Source of the DNA: Schistosoma haematobium
Lineage: Eukaryota > Platyhelminthes > Trematoda > Strigeidida > Schistosomatidae
Reading direction: 5' to 3'
Length of the DNA: 64,000 nucleotides
Assembly: GCF_000699445.3 (NCBI RefSeq)
Contig: NC_067196.1
Span: 27,173,116-27,237,115 of the forward strand
Shown here: positions 11,599 to 23,995 of the stretch, piece by piece
How the letters are laid out: every line of letters begins with the position of its first letter
How positions within the stretch are numbered: the stretch's first letter is position 1
Made by a program: the position numbers and the translations under genes
Notes under the pieces: model-generated
What the model was told of the DNA's origin: nothing
Databases searched by the model: none
What the model saw: only the letters and a program-made list of their open reading frames with translations

Positions 11599-12967
11599 GT
11601 TCGATTATTTCACGAATTTCATCATAAAAACAAGTTCTTAATTCTTACAATTTCCAGCATAATATGCTGGAATTACAAAATGTTTTAATAAAAACTGGCC
11701 TCAAAAAGTAATATCAGCCAAAATGTCAAATGTTTTTAATTTTGAAAGTTTGTACTATTTGCTGACCGGATGCTTATTTCAAATTTCAAAATATTAAATA
11801 TCCAAGACTAAACTTTAAACAGCTCATTCGATCATTTTTAATAGAAAAAAATGATTTCACCATCAAAATTATTTCATACTGAAGGTAATTGGTCGATAAT
11901 ATTTAAATGAATCTCAATAAAATGAAATAGAATGGAGATAAGAGCTGCAATCAAAATACCGTTACGTTAGGAAATGTAACCGATGATAGCCTGTTTACAT
12001 TTATCTGAAGCCTTTCTGTTTAAAGTGGTCATTTGTCGTAAGAACGTGTCCTGTCATTTACGTATTTCAGTCGATCAGCAGTATATGTTAGCTGCATACC
12101 GTACTCAGGTAGTCTGCTCTTTAATTATTATTATTTACATTATACAGTTTAGTATTACAATCTTACCATTACATCATTATGCTTATTCTTTATTAATTGT
12201 CCTCACAGAACTAATATCGAAAAAGATTCATATTTATACGATTATACAGTTTGATAATAACATTCTTGAAAAGAGATCTCGTCATTGAACTTGTTGTTTT
12301 AATATATTTATTCACAAAGTCAGAATTCATCTAAAAGATATTTATTATATTAGCATAGGAGATACTGATCCGTATCAATGATAAAATGTAGTAATGTATG
12401 TATATATTCAACAAAACTCAAGATGTTCCATTTCATATACAAAGATATATATATATATATATTCGTTCAAATGTTAACTTAATTCATTATTTAGTTTACA
12501 CTTTAAACTGTTCTATTTACTGGACACTTTGTATCTAAATTAATATCGTTATTAACATGGAATTGGTAAATATTATTATTTCGTTTCCTATTTAAAATGA
12601 AAATAGAAGTTAACTAAAAAATACAAACAATATGTCAAATGAAACGGAGTATAATCGATTATATGTATAATAAACAACAACAATAAAGCATGTTCACATT
12701 AAGGAAAAGCTAACTCAATATAATAGTAATAATAATGATAATATCAACAATACTAATTCTATATAAACAAATAATACTACTCATTAGTTATTTTTTAAGA
12801 ATTTGGAAATAAAATATTAAATAGTTTAGTATTTCTGTCATATTACATAATATCAATTAGTTACTAGATAATTTCAGTTGAATGTGTTATTTTTTAAACA
12901 AATGTATTTTTTTAAAAATGTAAAAACTTTATATGTCATCGAGTAGAATTATTCTTTAAGTGTTTTG
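11599..12967. other. AT-rich sequence, nothing recognised
   Basis: A short AT microsatellite lies near 12447-12462. No coding or repeat similarity was seen elsewhere in this spacer. Confidence 0.5.
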
Positions 12968-14268
12968 TGGGCATCACTCTTCTCTCAATACCAGGACAAG
13001 TCTTCAACAGAGTTTAATTAAACAGAATGAAGGACTCCGTAGACGCCCGACCTCGAGACCAACAGGCAGGATCCCGTAAGGATCGGTCGTGTACAGACCA
13101 AATCGCAACTCTACGGATCATTGTGGAACAATCAATTGAATGGAATTCATCACTCTACATCAACTTCATTGACTACGAGAAAGCATTTGATAGCGTGAAC
13201 AGAACAACACTATGGAAGCTTCTCCGACACTACGAAGTACCTGAGAAGATGGTCAATATCAGACGAAATTCCTATGATGGATTTTAATGAAAAATCGTGC
13301 ATGGAGGACAGTCGACAAACTCGTTCTAAGTACAGACCGGTGTCAGGCAAGGTTGCTTACTCTCATCCTCTCTCTTTCTCCTGGTGACCAACCGGATCAT
13401 GAAGACGTCAACATCTGAAGGGAAGCTCGGGACACAGTGAACAGCCAGGATGAAGTTGGATGATCTATACTTCGCAGATGATCTGGCTTTCCTATCGCAA
13501 GCGCAATAACAAATGCAGGAGAAAACGACCAGTGTAGCAGCAGCCCCACCAGCAGTAGGTCTCAATATACAAAAAAGGGAAAAGCAAAATTCTCCGATAT
13601 AACACAGCATGCACCAATCCAATCACAATTGACGGATGAGCTTTAGAAGATGCAAAATCCTTTACATATTTGGGCAGTATCATTGATGAACATGGTGGAT
13701 CTGATGCAGATGTGAAGGCGCAGATCGGAAAAGCAAGAACAGTATATTTACAACTGACGGACACCTGGAAATCAAACCAACTGTCAACCAACACCATAGT
13801 CAGGATTTTCAATACAAATGTCAAGACAGTTCTACTGTATGGGGCTGGAACTTGGAAAACTACGAAAGCCATCATCCAGAAAATACAGGTGTTTATTAAC
13901 AGTTGTCTACACAAAATACTTCCAATCCGTTGGCCGGACACAATTAGCAACAACCTACTGTGGGAGAGAACAAACCAGATCCCAGTGGAGGAAGAAATCA
14001 GGAAGAAGCTCTGGAAGTGGATAGGACACACATTGAGGAAAGCACCCGACTGCGTCACAAGGCAAGCCCTCACATGGAATCCTCATGGCGAAAGGAGGAG
14101 TGGAAGAACAAAGAACACATTACGCTGGGAAATGGAGACAGACATGAGAAAAATGAACAAGAATTGGTCAGAACTAGAAAAGAAGGCCTAGGAAAGAGTG
14201 TGTTGTAGAATGCTGATCGGCGGTCTATGCTCCATTGGAAGTAACAGGTGTAAGTAAATAAGTAACAT
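12968..14268 (+). mobile_element. RTE-like LINE family A, copy d (partial)
   Basis: It begins at the GITLLSIPG block of RT and keeps the RDQQAG..DRSCTDQ block. It retains motif A ([14 protein letters not shown], about 13153-13195) and the [10 protein letters not shown] block in a shifted frame. The catalytic box is FADDLAFL with both aspartates intact (about 13468-13492). From 13670 to 14191 the frame is open and nearly identical to copies b and c. Stops near 13285 and 13507 break it. It ends in GGTGTAAGTAAATAAGTAA. Confidence 0.85.
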
Positions 14269-15640
14269 TAGAATAATAAAGTATTTGTGGTAGGCAAAAA
14301 GCGTTTACTTTAAATGAGTGTACTACATTAATTTTACTGTTTATAATTAACCATTTTAAAACAAATTTATTTAAGGATGTCTATAGAATTCATAACAGAG
14401 TTTATAGTTTGAAACCTGTTTTCTTTATTCGAAATTCAAATTTCTAAATCTCGTAATTTTGTTTACTACATAACGGATGTTTCATCCAAAGCGGTAGAAC
14501 CTAGCTAACTTTGGACAACATTTCTTATAATTTTGTCGTTGTAGTTAACTGTTTTTTGTGGTATATATTTTTAATTTGATCACTTAATCTAATTTATCTA
14601 AATTGTTCAAGTTTTCATAACAATGGTGATGATATGCAAATAAAGTTTACAACATTTTACCATATATATTATAGTTTTCTATTGTTCTATACTCTTTTGT
14701 AAAGGTGTGACTAGAATTTCAACTGTAAAGGTTTTATTTAAGTGTCGCTTAATAATTATAATTGAAAAGATGAGGAACCACTGCAATTCCCTTGACGTGA
14801 AGTAAGATAACAAGATTAATACAGGTGAAAATTTATTAACCCGACAAATATGACGACTAGTCAAAAATACACTCAATTTATACTGACTGTATACCCATTT
14901 TAATTAATAATGAGAATGCAGTCACATATATGAAAAATGCTTAAAGTTACAACAAACCACATGCTGCATGCCATGCTGAACGGAGTTCACGTCAATTCAA
15001 TACAAAGAAAATTGTGTTTTGAACAAACATCTCACTCAAATAACCTAATGTTATATTGAATAAAATATCACACTGGAAAACAAAGCAAACACTACACTGC
15101 GTAATTAGCTAATTGAATTAAAGCGTAAGTAATGTTGAATGTAATTTTACTTTTTTCATTCCGTCATATCAAAAGACGAGATGTTTACCGCGTTTCATTA
15201 GTGTCATGTTTTTTATGTCTTTGATATTAAAACAGTATGTGTGATAAAGATATCCAATAAAACCACACATATTTTACATGGAAACACAGACTATAACTGT
15301 GCACAGACTTCATTCGTTTGTTCTTCTGAATTCATCACCATTTCTGTTAGAAATAAGTAAGTAAACACATTCAAGATAAGTTTCTTTAAATCTGTTAAAA
15401 ATTTCTGAGTTTTCGACTCATCTACCAATCTATTTTGATCTATAACATATTCATATTTTTAAATTAACCTGATTTTCCAAGAATTATTGATGAATAATTT
15501 TGTTAGCAGCTGAAACTGAAATGTCAAGTTCAGTGTATTTGTATCAGATATCACTAGCAAACAAACTTTTACACAATATTAAACCTGTTTAACGTATAGT
15601 ATATAGAGAAAATTTTGCATGATTTTTCCCATTCACAATT
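14269..15640. other. AT-rich sequence, nothing recognised
   Basis: No family-like reading frame and no repeat shared with the rest of the window. Confidence 0.5.
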
Positions 15641-15790
15641 TCTTCCTAATTTCGTTCCTGTTTTCTTCAAGTCAACCTTCATGGCTTTCTACTACCAGGT
15701 TTTCCATTTCCGATCGGTGTTACATACTACATATATCTGTCTACATAAATAGCACACATCACACTATCGCTAAACTGCTGTTTTGACGTC
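15641..15790 (+). repeat. family F repeat, partial copy
   Basis: It resembles the second half of the copies at 18.5 and 20.0 kb, ending in a 'atatctgtctacataaatag' block near 15733-15752. Only the 3' half is recognisable. Confidence 0.4.
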
Positions 15791-16494
15791 AAACGATAAT
15801 ACCGAACTAAATGAACTTTTTGACTTTGGTTAAGAATTTTCTTACCTAATGAGGAGAGTGAATATTATAGCAATATTAGACATTTAATATTATATTACTT
15901 TGGAAGTTTTACAATAATTCGAATTCTTATTAACCAAGAGTCATATACTCTAATCTCTGCTCAAAATTCCAAATAACATTATTTACTATAAGTTAATATC
16001 AATAACTTATTTAGATATAAATATCCTCTGAAGAAGTGGCTCACATTGAGTCACGAAACGTTAGAAAATTTAATTTTTCTACCCATCGGGATATTACACA
16101 AATATAGTATATTTATTTAGAACAATCTACCCAATGCTCAATTTATTCAAAATTATTAAGTCGAACCTTGGTAATGATACTTAATAACCTATTTATATAT
16201 ATTTTTCTTAAAGAAAAGACAATACAATTCAATTATACTTCTAATATAGAATAAATTGAATACAATTTATAAATAATCCATTTCATCTTCACTACACGTG
16301 TTAGTGTTACATAATCATAATACTTCAAAGTTTACAATTTCATAACCTATCTCTAGATAACATTTAATTTATGTTTGTGACAGTTAACAATAAATTTTGA
16401 AAAGAAAAATAATTTTTATCAAAAAAGATTAACAATAATACGTTAACAGAAAAAATATCAGAAGGGGTTTTGTGGGGATTGTAGTAATTTTAAT
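15791..16494. other. AT-rich sequence with a retroelement-tail-like motif
   Basis: At about 16027-16064 the text GAAGAAGTGGCTC...GAGTCACGAAACGTT has the short imperfect hairpin and CGAAACG ending that recurs at the 3' ends of many LINE or Penelope-like elements. No adjoining coding part was found. The rest is featureless. Confidence 0.3.
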
Positions 16495-16640
16495 AGTTGA
16501 GATCATGAGTCAATTGAAGCTAGACCAACATGAAAAACCTGGAAGCACCGGGCGGTCTTTTCGTCCTAGTATGTGACTCCTCAGTGGTGCGCATCCACGA
16601 CCCCACCTCGCGGGATCCGAACCCACTCTCACGCTCAGTT
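16495..16640 (-). mobile_element. hammerhead SINE, copy 4a
   Basis: This is a minus-strand copy with the tail at about 16498 and the hammerhead at about 16540-16605. CTGAGGA and GAAA are intact. The cleavage triplet reads GCC instead of GUC, which violates the NUH rule, so self-cleavage is not expected. The head stops soon after a GGATCC-containing relic of the B-box. Confidence 0.7.
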
Positions 16641-16649
16641 TCGTTAATT

Positions 16650-16855
16650 AGTTGAAGTTAGACATTAAAACCGTTGGATACCGACTCAGTGGTCTAGTGA
16701 TTAACCGCACTCACGCGAGACCACTAAGTCCTGAGTTCGAATCCAACGAGCTGGACTGTGAATGCGCACTGCTGAGGAGTTCTACAATAGGAGGAAAAGG
16801 CCGTCCAGTGTTTCCAAGTTTTCCATGGTGGTCTAGCTTCAATCGAATCATTGAA
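16650..16855 (+). mobile_element. hammerhead SINE, copy 4b
   Basis: This plus-strand copy has a complete head: an A-box-like GACTCAGTGGTCTAGTG at about 16681-16698 and the B-box GAGTTCGAATCC at about 16733-16744. The hammerhead follows at about 16760-16820, with CTGAGGA, GAAA and GTC all present. The outer pair of stem II is G-G, which should reduce activity. It faces copy 4a head to head. Confidence 0.75.
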
Positions 16856-18519
16856 AAAAAATAGACAGATAGTAAAGTTAAACTCAGACAATTGGTAAGA
16901 TATTGTATGATATCTATAACTCAAAATAATAATACTACAGTTATTTTAATTACTTTTTCTAGATATTAAAATATAAATACTATAATTATTGCTCAAGCAA
17001 TTAAACTGAAATTTGACATTCAATTATTGTATTGATTCAGTAAATTTTGAATATTCCACTATATACAATATAAATAAAATCTACAATTGCTTTATTTCAC
17101 TTAGTGATCATTAGTTTTTCTAATCAGATTTAAGGGATCTTTATACATTGAATTTTCATTGTCAGATATTTTAGGTTGAGTATTACTGACGAGTTGTTGC
17201 TTGTTATACGTGAGATACTTTTATGATGGCTGGATGAGCTTAAGCATCTTTGGAATGATAGAAGATATTCGTAATTCAGATGGGTTCATTTATTTTATAC
17301 TGAGTTCTTGGAGCTAGGTTGTTTTATTGTGAATCATATATTGCCGATTCGGACAGTATTTATAAGTTTATAATAGAGTAATACCACATGTTATGACTTT
17401 TGTACAATTTTCATAGATACACAGACGAATTTAATTTCAAACACTTCGAAATCTTGACGAACGAAACACTAAGAACACTTGGAATTCATATCACTCTACA
17501 ATAAATAGACACGTCAACACAGGTCTAATATATCAAGGAGATTATTCAGTCACATAGTTAACCTGATTAAACCATGAATTGGATTGCAAACTCATACAAA
17601 ATAATCCAAGAACTTAAAGATAAAATATCACTGACCAGTTTATCTGAACAGAATAATGCAGGACTTGTAAAACATCCGTCAAATACTCACTTTTCTTTCA
17701 ATAACCCATTATTCATTTGTTCATAACAAAAATAAAAGCTATTACAGTACTCGGTTTTAAAAAAGTAACATCTACAAACCTATGCGTACCCAGTGATTTA
17801 GATAAATGTGAAAGATATTGGTAACAAACTATTCAGACTCCAGGGAACTTCTGATTCAACATGAGGATGAATAGTAGTACATTGAATAAGTAACCACGTA
17901 ACAACCGAAATATGTATATATCACTTTATTCGAAAGTCCGTATTCTTGCTAGCCCAAACTCAGTTTTTATACTAATTAGCATTAATCAATAATAATGTAT
18001 GATATTTCAAGTGACCTGATTTCCCACATAGTTTTAATCCCTGTCATCTGGAATCGAAATCAAAAATGTTACCTCTGCGTTATTCTGGCAGCTACTGAAA
18101 GGCAATAAGACTAAGATATGTAAGCATTCATTAGTTATTTCATAGAAATTAATTTCAGAGGATAACAGTAACAAATACATAAATAAAGAGCATAATCAAG
18201 TACAATTTTATCAAATTTCACATGTTAAAAGTCACATTATGGACTACATATATTCTTTACCACCTTTTACAGAGTAAAATACAAAGCAAATTAAGCAAAT
18301 CTGTACCTAAAAACTCAATTTATTCTTTACACTAGACAACTTCAGTAGAATATAAGCCTAATCGTAAATGGTAACAATCTAAAATGATCATTTATCACTC
18401 CCATACGAAAAGTGTAAAGATTTATTTGCGAGAAATAAATATTGTCGACATATTCGATATTCATACAATTAGAATCATCTAAATGCAAACAGTCTAGACA
18501 GATATATTTTAATATAGAG
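16856..18519. other. AT-rich sequence, nothing recognised
   Basis: Only short frames; nothing shared with other parts of the window. Confidence 0.5.
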
Positions 18520-18800
18520 TATTATATTGTAGTGAACGAGAACGCAATTGGGGACAGTCGAATGTATTTGAATACAAAGTTACACAATGTCTTAGTAAAA
18601 TATGAGAACCATACAGTAAATACTTCATTTACAAAATATCAGTCAATCGTCTCAGACTCCATCGTTCCTTCGTTTTCATACTAATCATTCTCTGTCCTCG
18701 TTCACTTTTCTTCGATCTTCTTAACCTTTTACCACCAGATATTTCACTTACGATTGATGATACATACAACTTATATCTGTCGACATCAGTAGCAAAGTCC
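18520..18800 (+). repeat. family F repeat, copy 2
   Basis: It starts at 'gtgaacgagaacgcaattgg' (about 18532). It passes the 'gggacagtcgaatgta' block, which is identical in the 20 kb copy, and ends at 'atctgtcgacatcagtagca'. Confidence 0.55.
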
Positions 18801-19175
18801 ACAATACTATTATTTAAATAATATATATAAAATTGTATTTTACTAAACATCAGTAAGTCACTTGAATATTTCCTCGTAATATTTAGATCACACAGAGAAA
18901 AACACCTACTGATTACAATTTATGATATAAAATGATAAATTGATCAGTGTTGCAAAAAAATTAAAGAATAATTCAATATACTAAAAATGCAAAACTTAAC
19001 AAAATTTTAGGTATCACTTATTTAAAACTGTATTAAAAAGTATTCATAGTATTTAAACAATATACATTTTATCTGCATTATTATTGTATAACAAATGAAC
19101 CTTTAGCATAAATAAGGTAAATAATTTTCTTTAAACATATTTCAAATATCAATATATGGGATTTGTGGTGATTGT
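18801..19175. other. AT-rich sequence, nothing recognised
   Basis: Short spacer between two repeats. Confidence 0.4.
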
Positions 19176-19435
19176 AGCATTTTCAATGTTGAATTCACGA
19201 ATCAATCTAAGCTAGACCATTATTCAAGACCTAGAAGCACTGAACGATCATTTCTTGTTAGTATGTGTCTCCTCAACAGTATTCATCCACGATACCACAT
19301 GCGGGACTCGAACACACGACCTTCGTTGTCATGTGCGAATGTTTAACCTCTAGACTACTGAACTCGAATCCAACAGTGTTAGTATCTACCTTCGATAAAT
19401 ACATAATCTTGCGCAACCACTCACCCATTATGAAC
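19176..19435 (-). mobile_element. hammerhead SINE, copy 5 (ribozyme dead)
   Basis: This minus-strand copy has the tail near 19190, the hammerhead at about 19220-19280 and the head to about 19435. The B-box reads GTGTTCGAGTCCC and the head is recognisable. The ribozyme box is TTGAGGA instead of CTGAGGA, and stem II is disrupted, so it should be inactive. This is the most diverged copy of the set. Confidence 0.65.
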
Positions 19436-19969
19436 ATAGACGTTTTTAAGTAGTTGTAACCGTGACAGTTGATGATTACAACGAACTAACACACTACTCT
19501 CAGTTTATTGAGTGAATTTCCTGATAAAATTCAGAAATTCAACGTTTCACAACGCTTAACTGTTGTTCAGTTTATTTTAATTACATACAACCAAACGCGA
19601 ACAAAACAAAGGACTTCGTGATAAATAAATAATTAAAAATTGGTGTACAAGTTTAATGATCTCTGAAACTGTTATTTAGTTTTAAAGAATAAACCTGGCT
19701 GTCAACCGCTGCATACAAGGATTTCAATTACCATCTGTCTGTTTCTGTTTGACCAGCCTGCGAAAGCAATATGATTTGATACAAATCCCTGATATTTCCC
19801 AAAAATACTAAATAAGATCGAAACTATGATTGTTCTTCTCTGAAAGAAACTGTCTGTTCCACCAGATTTCTAGGTACCTAAGTGGCTGTTTCACAGGATT
19901 GAGCCATGTCCTTTATATCTTAGAGTAGAATCCTGGACGATGTATATATCTTCTGAAGATCAATGTAAG
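19436..19969. other. AT-rich sequence, nothing recognised
   Basis: No features were recognised. Confidence 0.45.
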
Positions 19970-20255
19970 AATATAGTGAACACGAACATTAGTGGGGACA
20001 GTCGAATGTACTTAACACAAAATTACAGGACTCGTTAATAAAAGCTAACAATCATAAAGTAAATGCCTAATTTGCAAAATGTCCATCGATTGTCTCAAAA
20101 TGACTCATAATTCATTGTTCTTGCATTTTCATACAAATTGCATTTTTGTTTCTATTCTTTACTGTTCTATCCTCTTGTCTCTCTGCTTCCAGACCTTCTG
20201 TTTACGACTAACATCATATACTACTTATTTCAGTATAAGTAGCACACACCACAAG
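19970..20255 (+). repeat. family F repeat, copy 3
   Basis: It starts at 'tagtgaacacgaacattagt' and shares 'ggggacagtcgaatgta' with the 18.5 kb copy. It ends at 'tataagtagcacacacca'. The limits are approximate. Confidence 0.55.
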
Positions 20256-23200
20256 ATAACCTACTTACAGAGTAATGCGTATAATTGTGAAATCTGTGAA
20301 GAGAAATCTTCACTTTTATTTAAGTCACAAAAAAAATATGAAAACTCTCATCTATCAGTTATTGGAAATATCAATGGAATTTGTTTAAAAATTCTTGTTT
20401 GACAATTAAGTAGCTGAAAAAAAATGTAAATCAACTAGAAATTAAAGATACTAATTGGTATAAGAATACCAGGCACTAAATGAACTTATGTAACACGATA
20501 CAATTAGACAGTGTACATTATTCAGAAAAAATGATAAATTATTATTATTTCAATCATTCAATTTTACAACACAAAAGTATTGATTGAAAAGACTCAAAAG
20601 TCATCAAAATACAACTTCATACTGGTCTGGATAATATGGTTCAAAACCATATCAGTTGATTACAAATACATACAATAGATGTACCATATATTTAACTAAT
20701 AGGGTGATAAATTTCAATGTGATAAATACAAAAAATAAATGAACATTGTCACAGAAGTAGTAAAATTTCTAATTACAACATATATATCAATAAAATAGCA
20801 TCCATAGTACTAATCTGATTATATTTCAACCCTAGACAATGACGTGTATACGGATATGGGGTATTGACAACTTAGAAATTAAAACATACTAGTCGCTAAT
20901 GCACATATAATGCGATGATGCACATCAATCTTTAAGTATAAAACTAACCTACCAGAACTAGTTAAACTGTATCTTAAAATTAAATCCAGATCAACTAGCA
21001 GTACAAGCGCCAATTTTTACACATAATACATCCATGCCTAATATTTAAATTGTTTCAGCCCATCAAATAAGTCTACACTGATCAGTTGTTTTAGTGGTCG
21101 ATTCAAGAAAATATTTGGCAGTTTGCAACATTTAGAGAATCGGACACAAACACGAAATTAAGGCCTGTAATATTCCATATCTATTTATTTATGATACATA
21201 AAATTTAAATCCTGCATAAAATATGGGTGTAGGTTAATAATACCGAAATTGGTATGAAGCTTCTTCACGCTGTCCTAGTAGTTTTAAACAAATTAGTGTC
21301 ATCTGGAAGCCAAATAAAGTTCCATACAAGTTAATGTAGAAGTTGTGTCCATTTGTAGAAATTTTGTTTGATCATTACTTTAAAGGCTAAAATATCTATA
21401 GTGATTTGACGAATGTTATCTATAGTGAAAAAATTCACTGAAACGTAGTCTGTTCTAGCTAAACACTACAAATAATAATCACCAAAGGTATTCAATTCAT
21501 AAGTGAATCTAGTAGAAGGTAACTATTAGAATTATCTTGAATTGTCTTACTAGTAGACACATCAAACGTTCAGATTACATGAAAGTCAATCAAGGAATAC
21601 TTTATATAAGATTCAAATGCGATTTAGCTTCAGAAAACAATAACGAAACGAATAAAAAATGTTCAAATCATATATAGTAGCATAAACATTAACAATAATA
21701 AGTCAAAACACTTTTCTAGTGAAGTGATTTATCAATTGTTCTTAGGGAAATAATATTCTAACTCAATTCATATTAGAATCATTAGAGCGAAACTTAAAAC
21801 TGGAAGAATCGAAAAACAAGAAAACAACATATATCTGAGTAAAAAAATTAGTTTACAGTTGCAATTTTTACCAATGGCTTTCTTGCATATATATATTCAT
21901 GATAATAGTGCCTACGGAAACACATATAATTTCGTGTTGAAAATCCGCTGTATTATCCTATTCACATTGTTCACTACTACAATTACTTCAGTTTTTAAAG
22001 CTACACCGTCACTATCCTAAGAATATTAATTACACGCTAAAATGGTAGACTGAAGCTTTTTCACGCTTAAATTTAAAAGTGTGTGAGAGAGAGAGAGAGA
22101 GAGGGAGAAAAACTTGCAATAGCATGGAAAACATTTGCATTTTAGTAGTGCAATAGATAGTGATTTAAAACAGAAGATAATTCAATTTGTGGTTTCTTGG
22201 TATTATTATTTCTAACTTTAATAAATAAAATCTGTTAGTAAGCATATAACTAACTGGTTTATCTCATAAATGTCTATCAGTGAAATGAATTACAAAATAG
22301 TTGTAAAAAGATTGTGGTCAACACAACATATTCTTAATCGTCGGTATGAAGAGATTATTGATTATTTCAGTAAGATAGCTGTCCACTTAACTAACCATAT
22401 GACTAAATTCTGATATATTCCATTGTTCATTATTTGACTGTGTTTTCCCATTGTATTTTGATAACCTCTCTTATGCATTAACTATGGTTTAATATATTTT
22501 TAGTATGGCATTCATTTTCATTTTATAATTATTTGAATGAAATTATTAATCATTGAAAAGAAAATTTGTGTATGAAAAGTGTTATTTTTTTCGTAAAGTA
22601 CATTCTTCACATACAAGAATTTGCTTTCCTTCAAGTATTCTTGATAGTTCAGGTCTGTGTCAAGAGTTATAAGGACACAGTACTGAACATTAATTACATT
22701 AATTGCATTGATACTTCCGAACTATTCAATCAAAACTAGTTTATAACAATTTTATGCTGATCAGTAAATTTATGACAAACTAAATCATTAAATATTCACT
22801 TAATTGAAATGACATGCAGATTATAGTTGAGAAATTACTTTTCGTTAAACGTTTATCTCTGCGAATTCCTAACTGATCTATATATAAATATGAAATAATA
22901 AGTTATTTTGAATAAAGATGTTCCCTAATTCAGTTTATGCATACACCAAACCATATATTTCCGAATTAGTAAAGTAGTCCCAGTTACATGGGACGAGTGT
23001 AAATACTATCTCAATGCGTATTTTAATAATTGTCGTTGTCAGGCCCGGTTGCTGCGAATGAAACTGTCAGTGTACCTAATGCCCCAAAATAAGTATGATT
23101 AATTTTCCAAAGTTTCTAAAACAGTTTTTTCCAATATTGATTCCTGCCTGGTTGGTGACGACAATTGAATGTGAGACTAAAGCAGGTTTACTGTTTACAC

Positions 23201-23374
23201 CTTTCTTGAGAAACACATGTGCTCATGAAGAGACATAGACTAATAGAGTAAGGGTGAAAAGTTAGTTTTAAAACCTGCATACATTTTTAAGTTATTTGTT
23301 CATATAAGATTTCATTACTGACATGATTGCCGAGTAAAGTCGAGAAATAATCAACTATTTCACAGTACAAGCAG
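20256..23374. other. 3 kb AT-rich region, nothing coding recognised
   Basis: Contains a GA microsatellite at about 22083-22104. No reading frame with family resemblance was found on either strand. Confidence 0.5.
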
Positions 23375-23475
23375 AGACGGATGGTGGCTAGCAATGGAAT
23401 TCAGAACGCACGTTTCTTCCTACTTAGGACTCATCAGTTGGATGCACCTGCATCCCGGAGTCCCACAATATATTC
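23375..23475 (-). ncRNA. Sm-alpha-like hammerhead ribozyme segment
   Basis: The minus strand reads CTGATGA (about 23427-23434), a stem II of GTCC-loop-GGAA, GAAAC, and then GTGCGTTC. This is closer to the classical Sm-alpha ribozyme than to the other hammerheads in the window, which have CTGAGGA. CUGAUGA and GAAA are intact. The outer stem II pair is G-A instead of G-C, and the cleavage triplet is GUU, both of which should slow cleavage. Flanking text that could form stem I is present ('ggatgcaggtgcatcc' side and 'gaattccattgc' side). No Pol III boxes were recognised beside it. Confidence 0.65.
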
Positions 23476-23995
23476 TTTAAAATAATATCACTCCACACTA
23501 CGTAGCTATGTAGTGTTTTCTTCTTGATATTTTCGATTTCGATGTAAAGCTTCATGTATCCTTCAAGTAAATTATCCAAATTCTAATCAATTTAACATAT
23601 ATTTTTAATAAATCCCAAGTAATGCCGTTTGCTCAGATTTGTTCTGCATAATTGTTACTACTTGTAATATCAATGCTTCGCAAAGAATTATCAAAAAATA
23701 CTGATTTTCTTAAATTGTTTTCGAATTATTATAATAGAATTCACAGTTAAATGTATGATTTTTATAAGATAGATAATGCGACCCATTTTAGATAAATAGC
23801 ATAATAGGCTTCAGAGGCTCTAGATTTCAGCATTCATTCATTCGTTTGATTTAATTTTTAAGATGCCATGCATCAGTTAGAACAAATTTATAATAAACAT
23901 GGTGTTTTAACATATATCTTTATTACGTACTTATTTCAAACAGTTTATTTGAATATGCCTACATATTCACTATTTGTTGCTCTTCTTGGATTATT
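23476..23995. other. AT-rich sequence, nothing recognised
   Basis: Spacer before the 3' end of LINE copy i. Confidence 0.45.

Noticed and set aside
19220..19280. Hammerhead in SINE copy 5 as a functional ribozyme
   Set aside because: CUGA has become UUGA and stem II is disrupted.
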